From contig NZ_QMKH01000004.1 of the NCBI RefSeq assembly GCF_003290125.1, forward strand, positions 1 to 64,000: a stretch of DNA of 64,000 nt, written 5' to 3'. The notes under the pieces are model-generated. The model was not told where the DNA came from. It saw nothing but the letters and a program-made list of their open reading frames with translations, and ran no database searches. Shown piece after piece: positions 1 to 8,767 of the stretch (position 1 is the first letter of the stretch; the number at the start of each line of letters is the position of its first letter). The position numbers and the translations under genes are program-made. The DNA is from Microvirga flavescens (GTDB lineage Bacteria; Pseudomonadota; Alphaproteobacteria; Rhizobiales; Beijerinckiaceae).

Positions 1-1
1 G

Positions 2-3000
2 GTCAACATCACGGTCAAGAACGTCAATCTGGCGCCGCCGGCTCCGTCGGGCAACGTGAACATCAATGAGGGCTCGGGGAACAACGCACTGGTTCATACC
101 CTGGCGGCGACGGATGGTGACGGTCAGACGATCACCTATACGTTCCAGAGCGCTCAGGCAGGTTCGAACGGCCAGATCAGCGCGGACGGCAAGTTCAGGA
201 TCGTGAACAACACGATCGTCGTGAACGGGACGCTTGCGGATGTGTCGGCGGACGTGACCGCCGGCTATGCGGTCGTCGCCAACGACGGTTCCGGCGCGGC
301 GAACGCCACGGCGACCGGAACGGTCACCATCACGGTCAAGAACGTCAATCTGGCGCCGCCGGCTCCGTCGGGCAACGTGAACATCAATGAGGGCTCGGGG
401 AACAACGCACTGGTTCATACCCTGGCAGCGACGGATGGTGACGGTCAGACGATCACCTATACGTTCCAGAGCGCTCAGGCAGGTTCGAACGGCCAGATCA
501 GCGCGGACGGCAAGTTCAGGATCGTGAACAACACGATCGTCGTGAACGGGACGCTTGCGGATGTGTCGGCGGACGATCTGAGGGCGTATACGATCGTCGC
601 CAACGACGGTTCCGGCGCGGCGAACGCCACGGCGACTGGCACCGTCAACATCACGGTCAAGAACGTCAATCTGGCGCCGCCGGCTCCGTCGGGCAACGTG
701 AACATCAATGAGGGCTCGGGGAACAACGCACTGGTTCATACCCTGGCAGCGACGGATGGTGACGGTCAGACGATCACCTATACGTTCCAGAACGCCCAGG
801 GGGGGTCGAACGGCCAGATCAGCGCGGACGGCAAGTTCAGGATCGTGAACAACACGATCGTCGTGAACGGCGTACTCGCGGATGTGACGACGGATGTGAC
901 CACAGGCTATGCGGTCATCGCCAATGACGGCTCGGGGGCGGCGAACGGCACGGCCACCGGCACGGTCAACATTACGATCAAGAACACGACAGTGGCCAAC
1001 ACGCCGCCGCCAACCCCGTCGGGCAGTGTGAACATCGACGAGCGCTCGGGGAATAACACGCAGGTTCATATTCTGGCGGCGACGGATGGTGACGGTCAGG
1101 CGATCACCTATACGTTCCAGAACGCCCAGGCGGGCTCGAATGGCCTGATCAGCGCGGACGGCAAGTTCAGGATCGTGAACAACACGATCGTCGTGAACGG
1201 GACGCTCGCGGATGTGTCGGCGGACGTGACCGCCGGCTATGCGGTTGTCGCCAACGACGGCTCGGGAGCGGCGAACGCCACGGCCACCGGCACGGTCAAC
1301 ATCACGGTCAAGAACGTCAACCGCGCGCCGACGGCTCCGTCGGGCAACGTTGAAATCATTGAGGGCTCGGGGAACAACACGCTGGTTCATACCCTGGCGG
1401 CGACGGATACAGACGGGGAGACGATCACCTATACGTTCCAGAACGCCCAGGGGGGTTCGAACGGCCAGATCAGCGCGGACGGCAAGTTCAGGATCGTGAA
1501 CAACACGATCGTCGTGAACGGCACGCTTGCCGAAGTGGCAGCGGACGATCTGAGGACGTATTCGATCGTCGCCAACGACGGTTCGGGGACGGCGAACGCC
1601 ACAGCCACCGGCACGGTCAACATCACGGTCAAGAACACGCCCGTGGCCAACACGGCGCCGCCGGCTCCGTCGGGTGACGTGAACATCGACGAGCGCTCGG
1701 CGAACAACACGCTGGTTCATACCCTGGCGGCGACGGATGCCGACGGCCAGGCGATCGGCTATACGTTCCAGAGCGCCCAGGCGAACTCGAACGGCAAGAT
1801 CAGCGCGGACGGCAAGTTCAGGATCGTGAACAACACGATCGTCGTGAACGGGACGCTCACCGAAGTGGCGGTGGACGATCCCAGGGTGTATACGGTCATC
1901 GCGAATGACAATTCGGGTACGGCGAACGCCACGGCGACCGGTACGGTCAACATCACGGTCAAGAACGTCAACCAAGCGCCGACGGCTCCGTCGGGCAACG
2001 TGAACATCGTGGAGCACTCGGGGAACGGTACACTGGTTCATACCCTGGCTGTGACGGATGCCGATGGCCAGGTGATAGCCTATACGTTCCAGAGTGCCCA
2101 AGCGGGTTCGAGCGGCCAGATCAGCGCGGACGGCAAGTTCAGGATCGTGAACAACACGATCGTGGTGAATGGGACGCTCGCCGATGTGACAGCGGACGAT
2201 CTGAGGGCGTATACGATCGTCGCCAACGACGGTTCGGGTGCGGCGAACGCCACGGCCACCGGCACGGTCAACATCACGATTAAGGATACTGTGGTACCGC
2301 CCAACAATGCTCCTGGAGGCCTTGGCCTAGACAGCTTGTCGGTGGCAGAACTGGCGGCGACCGGGACCTTGATCGGCACGCTCAGTGCCAACGATCCGGA
2401 TGCTGGTGACACGCTGACCTACACCTTCCTTGAAACCGGTACCGACACCAGTGCGGACGGCCGGTTCAAGATCGTGAACAACCAGCTCCAGGTCGCTTAC
2501 GGCACAGGCCTCGACTTTGAGCAGGCCAGGTCTCACCTGGTCAACATCCAGGTCAAGGACAAGGCTGGTGCCTCCAGCGTCGCATCCTTCGCAATCCAGG
2601 TTACGGACGTTCTGGTGGAGAGAATGCTGGCCGATCCAGTTGGGGCACGCAATGACATCATCAAGGGGTCCACGACGGGCAACTACAAGGATATCCTGCG
2701 TGGCGGCGAAGGGAATGACCAGCTCTGGGGCGGATACGGCAACGACACGCTCTATGGCGGCAAAGGCAAGGACACATTCGTGTTCGACGCCAAGTTCGGC
2801 TCGAAGAACAAGGACACGATCAAGGACTACAGCGTCAAGGACGACTCGATCTGGCTTGATAACGCCCTCTTCAAGTCGAACAAGACTCTGTACAACGCGA
2901 TCAAGAAGGGCACCGAGATCAAGCCGCTCAAGATGAAGGCGGATTTCTTCTCGATCGACACGGCGAAGGATGCCAACGACTACTTCGTCTACGACAGCCA

Positions 3001-3121
3001 GAAGCGCGTCCTGTACTACGACGCGGACGGCAACGGCGCCAAGGCGGGGGTTGCGATTGCGACCTTCACCAACAACAAGGCGCTGAAGAACTTCACCGTC
3101 AAGGAACTGTTCTTCATCTGA
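2..3121 (+). CDS. RTX/cadherin-like repeat adhesin, 5' partial
   Basis: The reading frame is open from base 2, so the N-terminus lies outside the window; a GTG near base 56 is only an internal valine of a repeat. Seen: seven consecutive 107-110-residue repeats of Ig/cadherin-like type, each with a conserved GKFRIVNNTIVVNG core, then one diverged cadherin-like domain (about bases 2296-2620). The C-terminal region has glycine-aspartate nonapeptides (GGEGNDQLWGG, GGYGNDTLYGG, GGKGKDTFVF, about 2701-2790) and a roughly 110-residue tail ending ELFFI. Known: RTX nonapeptides bind calcium and precede an uncleaved C-terminal type I secretion signal. Inferred: a calcium-dependent, type I-secreted surface or matrix protein. 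No type I ABC exporter is visible here. A strong terminator follows at 3190. Confidence 0.9.
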   Translation, partial: VNITVKNVNLAPPAPSGNVNINEGSGNNALVHTLAATDGDGQTITYTFQSAQAGSNGQISADGKFRIVNNTIVVNGTLADVSADVTAGYAVVANDGSGAANATATGTVTITVKNVNLAPPAPSGNVNINEGSGNNALVHTLAATDGDGQTITYTFQSAQAGSNGQISADGKFRIVNNTIVVNGTLADVSADDLRAYTIVANDGSGAANATATGTVNITVKNVNLAPPAPSGNVNINEGSGNNALVHTLAATDGDGQTITYTFQNAQGGSNGQISADGKFRIVNNTIVVNGVLADVTTDVTTGYAVIANDGSGAANGTATGTVNITIKNTTVANTPPPTPSGSVNIDERSGNNTQVHILAATDGDGQAITYTFQNAQAGSNGLISADGKFRIVNNTIVVNGTLADVSADVTAGYAVVANDGSGAANATATGTVNITVKNVNRAPTAPSGNVEIIEGSGNNTLVHTLAATDTDGETITYTFQNAQGGSNGQISADGKFRIVNNTIVVNGTLAEVAADDLRTYSIVANDGSGTANATATGTVNITVKNTPVANTAPPAPSGDVNIDERSANNTLVHTLAATDADGQAIGYTFQSAQANSNGKISADGKFRIVNNTIVVNGTLTEVAVDDPRVYTVIANDNSGTANATATGTVNITVKNVNQAPTAPSGNVNIVEHSGNGTLVHTLAVTDADGQVIAYTFQSAQAGSSGQISADGKFRIVNNTIVVNGTLADVTADDLRAYTIVANDGSGAANATATGTVNITIKDTVVPPNNAPGGLGLDSLSVAELAATGTLIGTLSANDPDAGDTLTYTFLETGTDTSADGRFKIVNNQLQVAYGTGLDFEQARSHLVNIQVKDKAGASSVASFAIQVTDVLVERMLADPVGARNDIIKGSTTGNYKDILRGGEGNDQLWGGYGNDTLYGGKGKDTFVFDAKFGSKNKDTIKDYSVKDDSIWLDNALFKSNKTLYNAIKKGTEIKPLKMKADFFSIDTAKDANDYFVYDSQKRVLYYDADGNGAKAGVAIATFTNNKALKNFTVKELFFI
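56..2290 (+). repeat. Seven in-frame tandem repeats of 321 or 330 bp
   Basis: Units begin near 56, 377, 698, 1028, 1349, 1679 and 2000, giving periods of 321, 321, 330, 321, 330 and 321 bases. Units 1-3 are nearly identical at DNA level; later units drift but keep an almost invariant core of about 60 bases. The 9-base difference comes from a linker with three extra residues (NTTVANTPPP or NTPVANTAPP in place of NVNLAPP). The array continues upstream of the window, because the first 55 bases already match the end of a unit. Confidence 0.95.
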
Positions 3122-3189
3122 CACGATAGCAGATTGCGTCTCTTTGAAACGCGATCTGCTTTTCGTCTGTTCAGGCTAGAGACCAAAAC

Positions 3190-3222
3190 AAAAGCCTCCC
3201 GTGTCTGCCACGGGAGGCTTTT
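3190..3222 (+). terminator. Strong intrinsic terminator after the first RTX gene
   Basis: A perfect 14-bp stem (AAAAGCCTCCCGTG at 3190-3203 pairing with 3209-3222) closes a 5-base loop. A-rich sequence on the left and T-rich on the right mean it could terminate transcription from both strands. It lies between the two convergent RTX genes, 69 bases after the first stop codon. Confidence 0.9.
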
Positions 3223-3504
3223 CTATTGAGGCGTCATGGCTGCGAGAAGTGATACGCTCTGAATTGGCGAGGGCATGGCATCGGTGGCTCTCGGTGCCTT
3301 TGCCGCGCAAAGGGGAACCGGGGGACGAGCCTGCAGGCCGCCAAGTACGCAGGTGTCAGCCTTTATCGAGGCGAGAGCAATCTATGCCTGCTGGCCGCCG
3401 CACGATAATAGGTGGTTGTCGTGTGCCGATAGTGAAATGGAAGCGCGGACTGCTCGTCGAACCGAAGTAGGGCCCGCGCTTTCGAAGCTTTGAGCAGACG
3501 GCCT
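3223..3504. other. Non-coding spacer between convergent RTX genes
   Basis: Together with the terminator this makes a 383-base gap (3122-3504). No reading frame with a plausible start and ribosome binding site was recognised. A loose inverted repeat (GAAGCGCGG near 3440 and CCGCGCTTTC near 3474) could help end transcription of the minus-strand neighbour's convergent partner. Nothing else is seen. Confidence 0.5.
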
Positions 3505-6500
3505 TTAGATGACGAAGAAGTCCTTGTAGGTCAGGGGGAGGTTTCTCTTGAACGTGGCGATCTCCACCGCTGCCTCTGAGCCGGAGCCATCCGCATCATA
3601 GTACAGTTTGCCTGTCTTCTTGCTGTAGATGATGTAGTCGTCCGCGTCCTTGGCGGTCTCTAGGGCGAAGAACTTCTTATTGATCTGCACAGGTTTCGAT
3701 TCCGAGCCTTTCGCGCCGAGTTTGGTGAAGACCTTGTTCTCCAGCCAGATCGAGTCATCCTTGGCATTGAAATCCTTGATCGTATCGAGGTTCGTCCTAT
3801 TGTTCGGCTTTGTATTGAATACAAACACATCCTTGCCGCCATCGCCCCGCAATGTGTCGTTGCCAAGCCCGCCCCAGAGCGTGTCGTTGCCAAGGCCGCC
3901 ACCCAGGGTGTCCTTTCCGGAGCCTCCGACGATCTTGTTGTCGAAGGCGTTCCCAGCCGTCTTTTCCGGATTGACGTTCACGACGGAGATGGTGACGACG
4001 CGGTCTGTCGAAAGGCCACCCGCCGTCGCGCGAATGGTGAAGGTGTGAGACGCCTTCTGCTCGAAATCGAGTGAAACGCCGCTTGCGACACGCAATTCGC
4101 TACCGACAATGTGGAAAGGGGCGCTTTCTGCGCCGATCAGCGAATATGTGATATCCTGACCATTATCATCGGTCGCGTTGATGAGGCCGACAACTTCATC
4201 GTCCGACGCAAGCTCCTTCACCCTCGCATTGGACAAGGTGGGTTGCGAGGGGGCACGGTCAGCCGTCACGGATTCGACGGTCACATTCGCTTCGCTGACG
4301 AGACCGCCGTCATCTTCGGCTCTGATAGTGAAGATCGTCGTTTCCAAAGCACCGACAGGGCCGGCGCGATCCTTGGGGTTAAACTGGAGCTCGCGAATTG
4401 CGGCTGTCACATCGTCCGGATGGCCAATGACCGTGTACGTGCCCGTTTGCGGCATGTAGTGGCCTCTGTTGGTCGCAGAAAGAACGAGGGTTCCCTTTGC
4501 CGGGTCGAGGATGATCGTTACTGTGACCCGCGTGCCGTCGTCGTTGATCCGGACATCGGCAAAAGGTGAGATCAGGCCGTTGTCCGCTCCTCTGGGGATC
4601 GTACCCGGCACATCCACGACAGGAGCGGAATTGCCACCTGTGCCGCCTCCGGGCGTCGCCACGTCGACCAGCGTGGTCACTGTGTTTTCGGCGCCGCCGC
4701 CATCGACCAGAGTAATCGAGACATCGCGCGTGCGGGTGACTGGCGTAGCGGAGGCGACGTTGACATAGGTGAGAGCGCGGATGAGCTTCTCCACGGCCTC
4801 AGAGGTCGCCGTGTCGAAAAAGCTTACCTTTAGGCCATCAGCCCCTGTTCCGTCCGCGACAAGAGTGCCGATGGCGACGTTGTCGACGGAGATCGTACCG
4901 TTGCTGACGCTCACCCCGGCGCCTTGGGCGAAGCTGAGTCTGTCCTGAGCGGCGACCCTGTTCCCGATCTTGACGGTCAGGGAGGTGAAGCGGCCCGTAT
5001 CCTCGGTCACGATGGCATCGCCGTCGAGATCGAGCCGCACGCTTCCTCCGACCTGGGCTATGACCTGATCACCGTTGAGATTGTCGAGAACAGGAGCGGC
5101 GTTCGTCCAGATCCGTGAGTCGATGACCGTCTCGATTCCCTGACGGAACAATTGCAGCCGCTGCTCGGCGGTGAAGTCTGCGCCATGCAGCCGCACTTCG
5201 TCGCTACTTCCCTCGCCGAAGACGAGAAGCGCAGTGGCCGTGTCGGAGACTTCGACCGTGGCCCCGAAATCGGCAAGCACGATGCGCTCGATGCCGGAGA
5301 TGGTCTTGCCGCGCAGATCGTAAGTCTCGCCACCGTTGAAGAGGCGCAGTTCGTCGTTGCCCGCGCCGCCGTCGATGGTTGTAAAGGTGGCAAGCTGCGT
5401 GGAGTCCGAGACGATGACGTCGTCTCCCGCAGAGCCTGTAATGGCCTCGAAGCCTTTCAGCCCCGCATTGTAGAGGTCCAGCGTTCCGGCCTCGATCATC
5501 TGGAGGGTATCGGTTCCGCCGCCGCCGTCAACGACATCGCCCCAGGACAGGCCTCCCGCGCGGACCTGTAGAGTTTCATCGGCATCGGTTCCAAGCGCGT
5601 ATTCCTGCGCCGTCGTCAGCACTTGCTCTCCGGACTGCGTGAAGATGCGCTGCGATATTCCGTAGCCGGGTGCCTGGTCCTGGTTCTGGGTCTGCCAGGT
5701 GGCGACCCACCCGCCTCCGGGCAGGGCTGCGATGTTGGCGTTCTGGTTCCAGACGCTGGTGCTGAGAGGGTCCGCAGTGAGGAGATCGGGGCCACTCGTC
5801 GAGCCGTCGGCCTTGAAATAGCGCTGCCGGATGTCGGATTGGGATTCCCAGGTGACGACCCAGCTGCCATCGGTAAGAACCGAGATTTGCGGCGCGCTCT
5901 GGGCGCCTTCCGTCGTGAGATTGACTTTTTGGTCCGTGGTGAAGACCCGAGCGCCAGCGCTGTTGTAGCTCTGCATGAAAATGCCGGTGCCGCTGCCATC
6001 CTGATCTGTGGATTGCCATACCACGAGCCAGCCGCCGTCGGGGAGGGCGCTGATCTGCGGCAGCGTCTGGTTCTTATCGGTCGTGATGTTGACCTGGCTC
6101 TCGCCGCCAACGGCAGTCCCGGCCGCGTCGTAGCGCTGCATGAAGATGTCGGCGCCCGGATCGAAGGCTGAGCCCTGGAAATCGGGATTGCCGACCCAGG
6201 TGACTACCCAGCCGCCACCGGCGAGCGCGGTGGTGGTCGCGTATTGTTGGTGTCCGGTCGTCGCGGTGTTGACACGGGAACCCTCCGCGCCGAGTTGTGC
6301 GGCGCCGTTGCTGTCGAACCGCTGTTGGAATACGCCGTATCCGCTCCCGTCAAAGGCGCTCCACGTCGTCAGCCATCCACCGCCGGGCAGCGCCGTGATG
6401 TCGAGATGCTTGGCCTCATCGATGCTGGTGCTGCCATTGACTTTTTGAGCCGCGCCTACCGGATCGCCGCTGGCGTTGTAGCGCTGCTGAAAGGCATTGG

Positions 6501-6822
6501 CGCCATTGGCTCCAAGATCGATCCAGGTCACAGCGAACCCGCCGCCCTGAAGGGCCGTCGCGGTGGACCAGATCTGATTGCCAGTCGTCGATGCGGTATT
6601 CACCAGACGGTCGGCCGGCGCGCTTCCGGAGAAAAATTGCGGCTCACCCTGCAGATTGTATTTCTGCATGTAGATGCCCGAGCCGCTGCCGTCCTGACCT
6701 TCTGACGACCAGGTGACAAGCCATCCATCCGGGAGAGATGTTATGGCCGGATGATATTGACTGTCGATCGTTGTCGCATTGACTTGCGTCTCTGCACTGA
6801 GGCGCAGCACTGAAATGGCCAT
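3505..6822 (-). CDS. Large RTX protein with seven W-rich repeats and cadherin-like domain
   Basis: 1105 residues with no classical signal peptide (starts MAISVLRLSAETQVN). Seen, in order: seven repeats of about 50-60 residues (residues ~25-400), each with an x-L-P/x-D/G-G-G-W-x-x-T-W strand and a following YMQKYN- or FQQRFD-like strand; a short haemolysin-like region (~420-560) with GGGGTDTLQM and GSAGDDVIV; a middle beta-rich region (~575-850); a cadherin-like domain (~860-950, LDFEQKASHTFTIRA); then RTX nonapeptides (GGLGNDTLWGG, GGLGNDTLRGD). The final ~115 residues resemble the tail of the other RTX protein, including KDDSIWL, LETAKDADDY and YYDADGSG. Inferred: a type I-secreted, calcium-binding surface protein whose N-terminus may fold as a beta-propeller. 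It occupies the position after moeA where lexA often lies in related genomes. Confidence 0.88.
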   Translation of the reverse strand: MAISVLRLSAETQVNATTIDSQYHPAITSLPDGWLVTWSSEGQDGSGSGIYMQKYNLQGEPQFFSGSAPADRLVNTASTTGNQIWSTATALQGGGFAVTWIDLGANGANAFQQRYNASGDPVGAAQKVNGSTSIDEAKHLDITALPGGGWLTTWSAFDGSGYGVFQQRFDSNGAAQLGAEGSRVNTATTGHQQYATTTALAGGGWVVTWVGNPDFQGSAFDPGADIFMQRYDAAGTAVGGESQVNITTDKNQTLPQISALPDGGWLVVWQSTDQDGSGTGIFMQSYNSAGARVFTTDQKVNLTTEGAQSAPQISVLTDGSWVVTWESQSDIRQRYFKADGSTSGPDLLTADPLSTSVWNQNANIAALPGGGWVATWQTQNQDQAPGYGISQRIFTQSGEQVLTTAQEYALGTDADETLQVRAGGLSWGDVVDGGGGTDTLQMIEAGTLDLYNAGLKGFEAITGSAGDDVIVSDSTQLATFTTIDGGAGNDELRLFNGGETYDLRGKTISGIERIVLADFGATVEVSDTATALLVFGEGSSDEVRLHGADFTAEQRLQLFRQGIETVIDSRIWTNAAPVLDNLNGDQVIAQVGGSVRLDLDGDAIVTEDTGRFTSLTVKIGNRVAAQDRLSFAQGAGVSVSNGTISVDNVAIGTLVADGTGADGLKVSFFDTATSEAVEKLIRALTYVNVASATPVTRTRDVSITLVDGGGAENTVTTLVDVATPGGGTGGNSAPVVDVPGTIPRGADNGLISPFADVRINDDGTRVTVTIILDPAKGTLVLSATNRGHYMPQTGTYTVIGHPDDVTAAIRELQFNPKDRAGPVGALETTIFTIRAEDDGGLVSEANVTVESVTADRAPSQPTLSNARVKELASDDEVVGLINATDDNGQDITYSLIGAESAPFHIVGSELRVASGVSLDFEQKASHTFTIRATAGGLSTDRVVTISVVNVNPEKTAGNAFDNKIVGGSGKDTLGGGLGNDTLWGGLGNDTLRGDGGKDVFVFNTKPNNRTNLDTIKDFNAKDDSIWLENKVFTKLGAKGSESKPVQINKKFFALETAKDADDYIIYSKKTGKLYYDADGSGSEAAVEIATFKRNLPLTYKDFFVI

Positions 6823-7034
6823 GTTCCCGTCCCCGGTTGGTCGCAGTCACGCCCGTTGCGGTTCGAGAGCCGTTCGACCTGACAGGGAACGAGACTGGCG
6901 GAGTGTTTCTGGCTCACGATTGACGAGACGATACTGGTTCGTCGGTTCGATCCAGGTCGCCTTTGAGGAAGAGCCTATAGCGAAAGCTACAGGGGCCTTC
7001 GCGTTGCCACCCTAGTTGTTCGAATAGGAGTTTT

Positions 7035-7056
7035 TGCTGAAAAGCGAATTTCAGCA
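7035..7056 (-). terminator. Hairpin at the 3' end of moeA
   Basis: A perfect 8-bp inverted repeat (TGCTGAAA / TTTCAGCA, 6-base loop) overlaps the moeA stop codon. There is no clear T-run on the minus strand, so it may be an RNA-stability hairpin or a weak or factor-dependent terminator. The rest of the 6823-7050 gap shows only probable promoter DNA for the RTX gene. Confidence 0.4.
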
Positions 7057-8280
7057 GAACCGCTCCAGCCGGATGATGCGGCATGGATCGCCGGCCCGCG
7101 CCGCCGGCGCATGGGGCGGGCGTATCAGCAGGACGTCGGACTGGGCGAGCTGGCACAGCATCGAGGAATCCTGCACCGGATGGGGGCGGACCACGGGGCG
7201 CTCGCCTTCGAGACGCTCGAAGGCGAGCGCCGCGCGCATGTAGTCCTGCCGCAGGGCATTCTGGGGCAGATCCTCCCCGAGGATCGCGGGTTCCGTCGGG
7301 TCGGCGGCGCTTCGTGGATCGCCGAGAAGAGCTCGGATCGCGGGCACGACGAAAAGGATGGCGCAGACGAAGGACGAGACCGGATTGCCGGGTAGGCCCA
7401 GCATCGTCGCTCCCTCGAAGATCCCGTGCATCAGCGGCTTGCCGGGGCGCAGGGCCACGCGCCAGAAATCGAGCGCCATCCCGCGCGCGATAAGCGCCTT
7501 TTGCACGAGATCGTGCTCGCCGACGGAGGCGCCGCCGAGCGTCACGAGCATGTCGGCCTTCACGGACTTGGCGGCGTCGAGCCGTTCGTTCAGCGCCTCG
7601 AGGCTGTCACGGGCGATGCCGAGATCGATGGGTTCGCCTCCGGCCTTGGTGACCATTGCCGCAATCGCGGGTAGGCTCGACGCTGTGATTTGGTCGGGCC
7701 CCGCAGGCTCTCCCGGCAGCACTAACTCATCGCCCGTCGCAAGAATGGCGATGCGCGGCTTGCGGCGCACGAGGAGAGATCCGCGCCCCATCGCGGCGGA
7801 AAGCGAGATGTGCCGCGCGTCGAGACGCTGGCCGCTCGTAAGCAGCGTCTCGCCTGCACGAAAATCGAGACCGGCGGCGCGGATATGGCGGCCTTCGCGC
7901 GCCGCTTCCTTCACGGTGACAATGTCGCCGTCGCGATCCGTATCCTCCTGAAGAACGACCGCATCCGCGCCTTGCGGCAAGGGCGCGCCGGTGAAGATGC
8001 GCACGGCCTCGCCGGGGCCGACCTCTCTTTCGAAGCGCGCGCCTGCGGCGCTCACGCCGATGACGCGTAAGGTTGCGGGGATCGATGCGGTGTCGATGCT
8101 GCGAACCGCGTAGCCATCCATCGCGGAGGCGGGGAAGGGCGGTTGGTCGCGCTCGGCCTTCACGTCTTCCGCGAGGGTGCGTTCCGCGCATTGTCCGAGG
8201 GGGATCCGTTCCGCTTCGACGGGCCTTGCGATGCCCGCCAGAACGCGGCTCAGGGCGTCCTCCACCGGAATGAGGCTCAT
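7051..8280 (-). CDS. moeA: Molybdopterin molybdenumtransferase MoeA
   Basis: 409 residues, normal length. MoeA inserts molybdate into adenylylated molybdopterin, the last step of Mo-cofactor synthesis, in the cytoplasm. Seen: the N-terminal segment PPFPASAMDGYAVRS (~46-60), the MoCF-like core with TGDELVLPGEP (~180) and TLGGASVGEHD (~245), the GLPGNPVSSFV motif (~293) and a C-terminal beta domain ending RLERFC. It is the last gene of the trp-moa run, 10 bases after moaC. The region immediately downstream is occupied by an RTX gene rather than lexA. Confidence 0.95.
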   Translation of the reverse strand: MSLIPVEDALSRVLAGIARPVEAERIPLGQCAERTLAEDVKAERDQPPFPASAMDGYAVRSIDTASIPATLRVIGVSAAGARFEREVGPGEAVRIFTGAPLPQGADAVVLQEDTDRDGDIVTVKEAAREGRHIRAAGLDFRAGETLLTSGQRLDARHISLSAAMGRGSLLVRRKPRIAILATGDELVLPGEPAGPDQITASSLPAIAAMVTKAGGEPIDLGIARDSLEALNERLDAAKSVKADMLVTLGGASVGEHDLVQKALIARGMALDFWRVALRPGKPLMHGIFEGATMLGLPGNPVSSFVCAILFVVPAIRALLGDPRSAADPTEPAILGEDLPQNALRQDYMRAALAFERLEGERPVVRPHPVQDSSMLCQLAQSDVLLIRPPHAPAARAGDPCRIIRLERFC

Positions 8281-8290
8281 TGTCCAGCCC

Positions 8291-8767
8291 TCATGGCGCT
8301 TCGTAGAGACCGGAGCGCCCGCCGCTTTTCATGCGCAGGCGAATGCCCTCGATCGTCATACCGCGATCGGCGGCTTTCACCATGTCGTAGATGGTGAGGC
8401 ACGCCACGGAGACGGCGGTGAGCGCTTCCATCTCGACGCCGGTCTGCCCGGAGACTTTCACTTCCGCCGTCACGCGGATGCCGGGGAGCGCATCGTCGAT
8501 GCTGCAATCCACCGTAACCTTGGAGAGAAGAAGTGGATGGCAGAGGGGGATCAGTTCATGCGTGCGCTTGGAGGCCATGATGCCCGCAAGGCGCGCGGTG
8601 CCGAGCACGTCGCCCTTCTTGGCATCGCCCTGACGGATGAGGGCCAGCGTTTCCGGCTGCATGACGACGCAGCCTTCGGCAATGGCGGTGCGGGCGGTCA
8701 CGCTCTTTTCCGAAACGTCGACCATGTTGGCCGCGCCGGTCGGATCGAGATGCGTGAGCTTCGTCAT
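8291..8767 (-). CDS. moaC: Cyclic pyranopterin monophosphate synthase MoaC
   Basis: 158 residues, typical length. MoaC converts the MoaA product (3',8-cyclo-7,8-dihydroGTP) to cyclic pyranopterin monophosphate. Seen: MVDVSEK near the N-terminus, the [13 protein letters not shown] segment (~68-80) and the C-terminal [10 protein letters not shown] with catalytic Asp/Lys. Its ATG overlaps the trpC stop (ATGA), so translation is probably coupled. moaA is not in this window. Confidence 0.96.
   Translation of the reverse strand: MTKLTHLDPTGAANMVDVSEKSVTARTAIAEGCVVMQPETLALIRQGDAKKGDVLGTARLAGIMASKRTHELIPLCHPLLLSKVTVDCSIDDALPGIRVTAEVKVSGQTGVEMEALTAVSVACLTIYDMVKAADRGMTIEGIRLRMKSGGRSGLYEAP

Noticed and set aside
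56..2290. Repeat array considered as CRISPR or satellite DNA
   Set aside because: Units are 321-330 bases, in frame and translate to Ig/cadherin-like domains; there are no short direct repeats with spacers.
2327..3124. Minus-strand open frame opposite the first RTX gene's 3' end
   Set aside because: Shadow of the RTX coding sequence; no start signals and no domain.
6935..6960. GGTTCGATCC resembling a tRNA T-loop
   Set aside because: No complementary T-stem, acceptor stem or anticodon arm around it.
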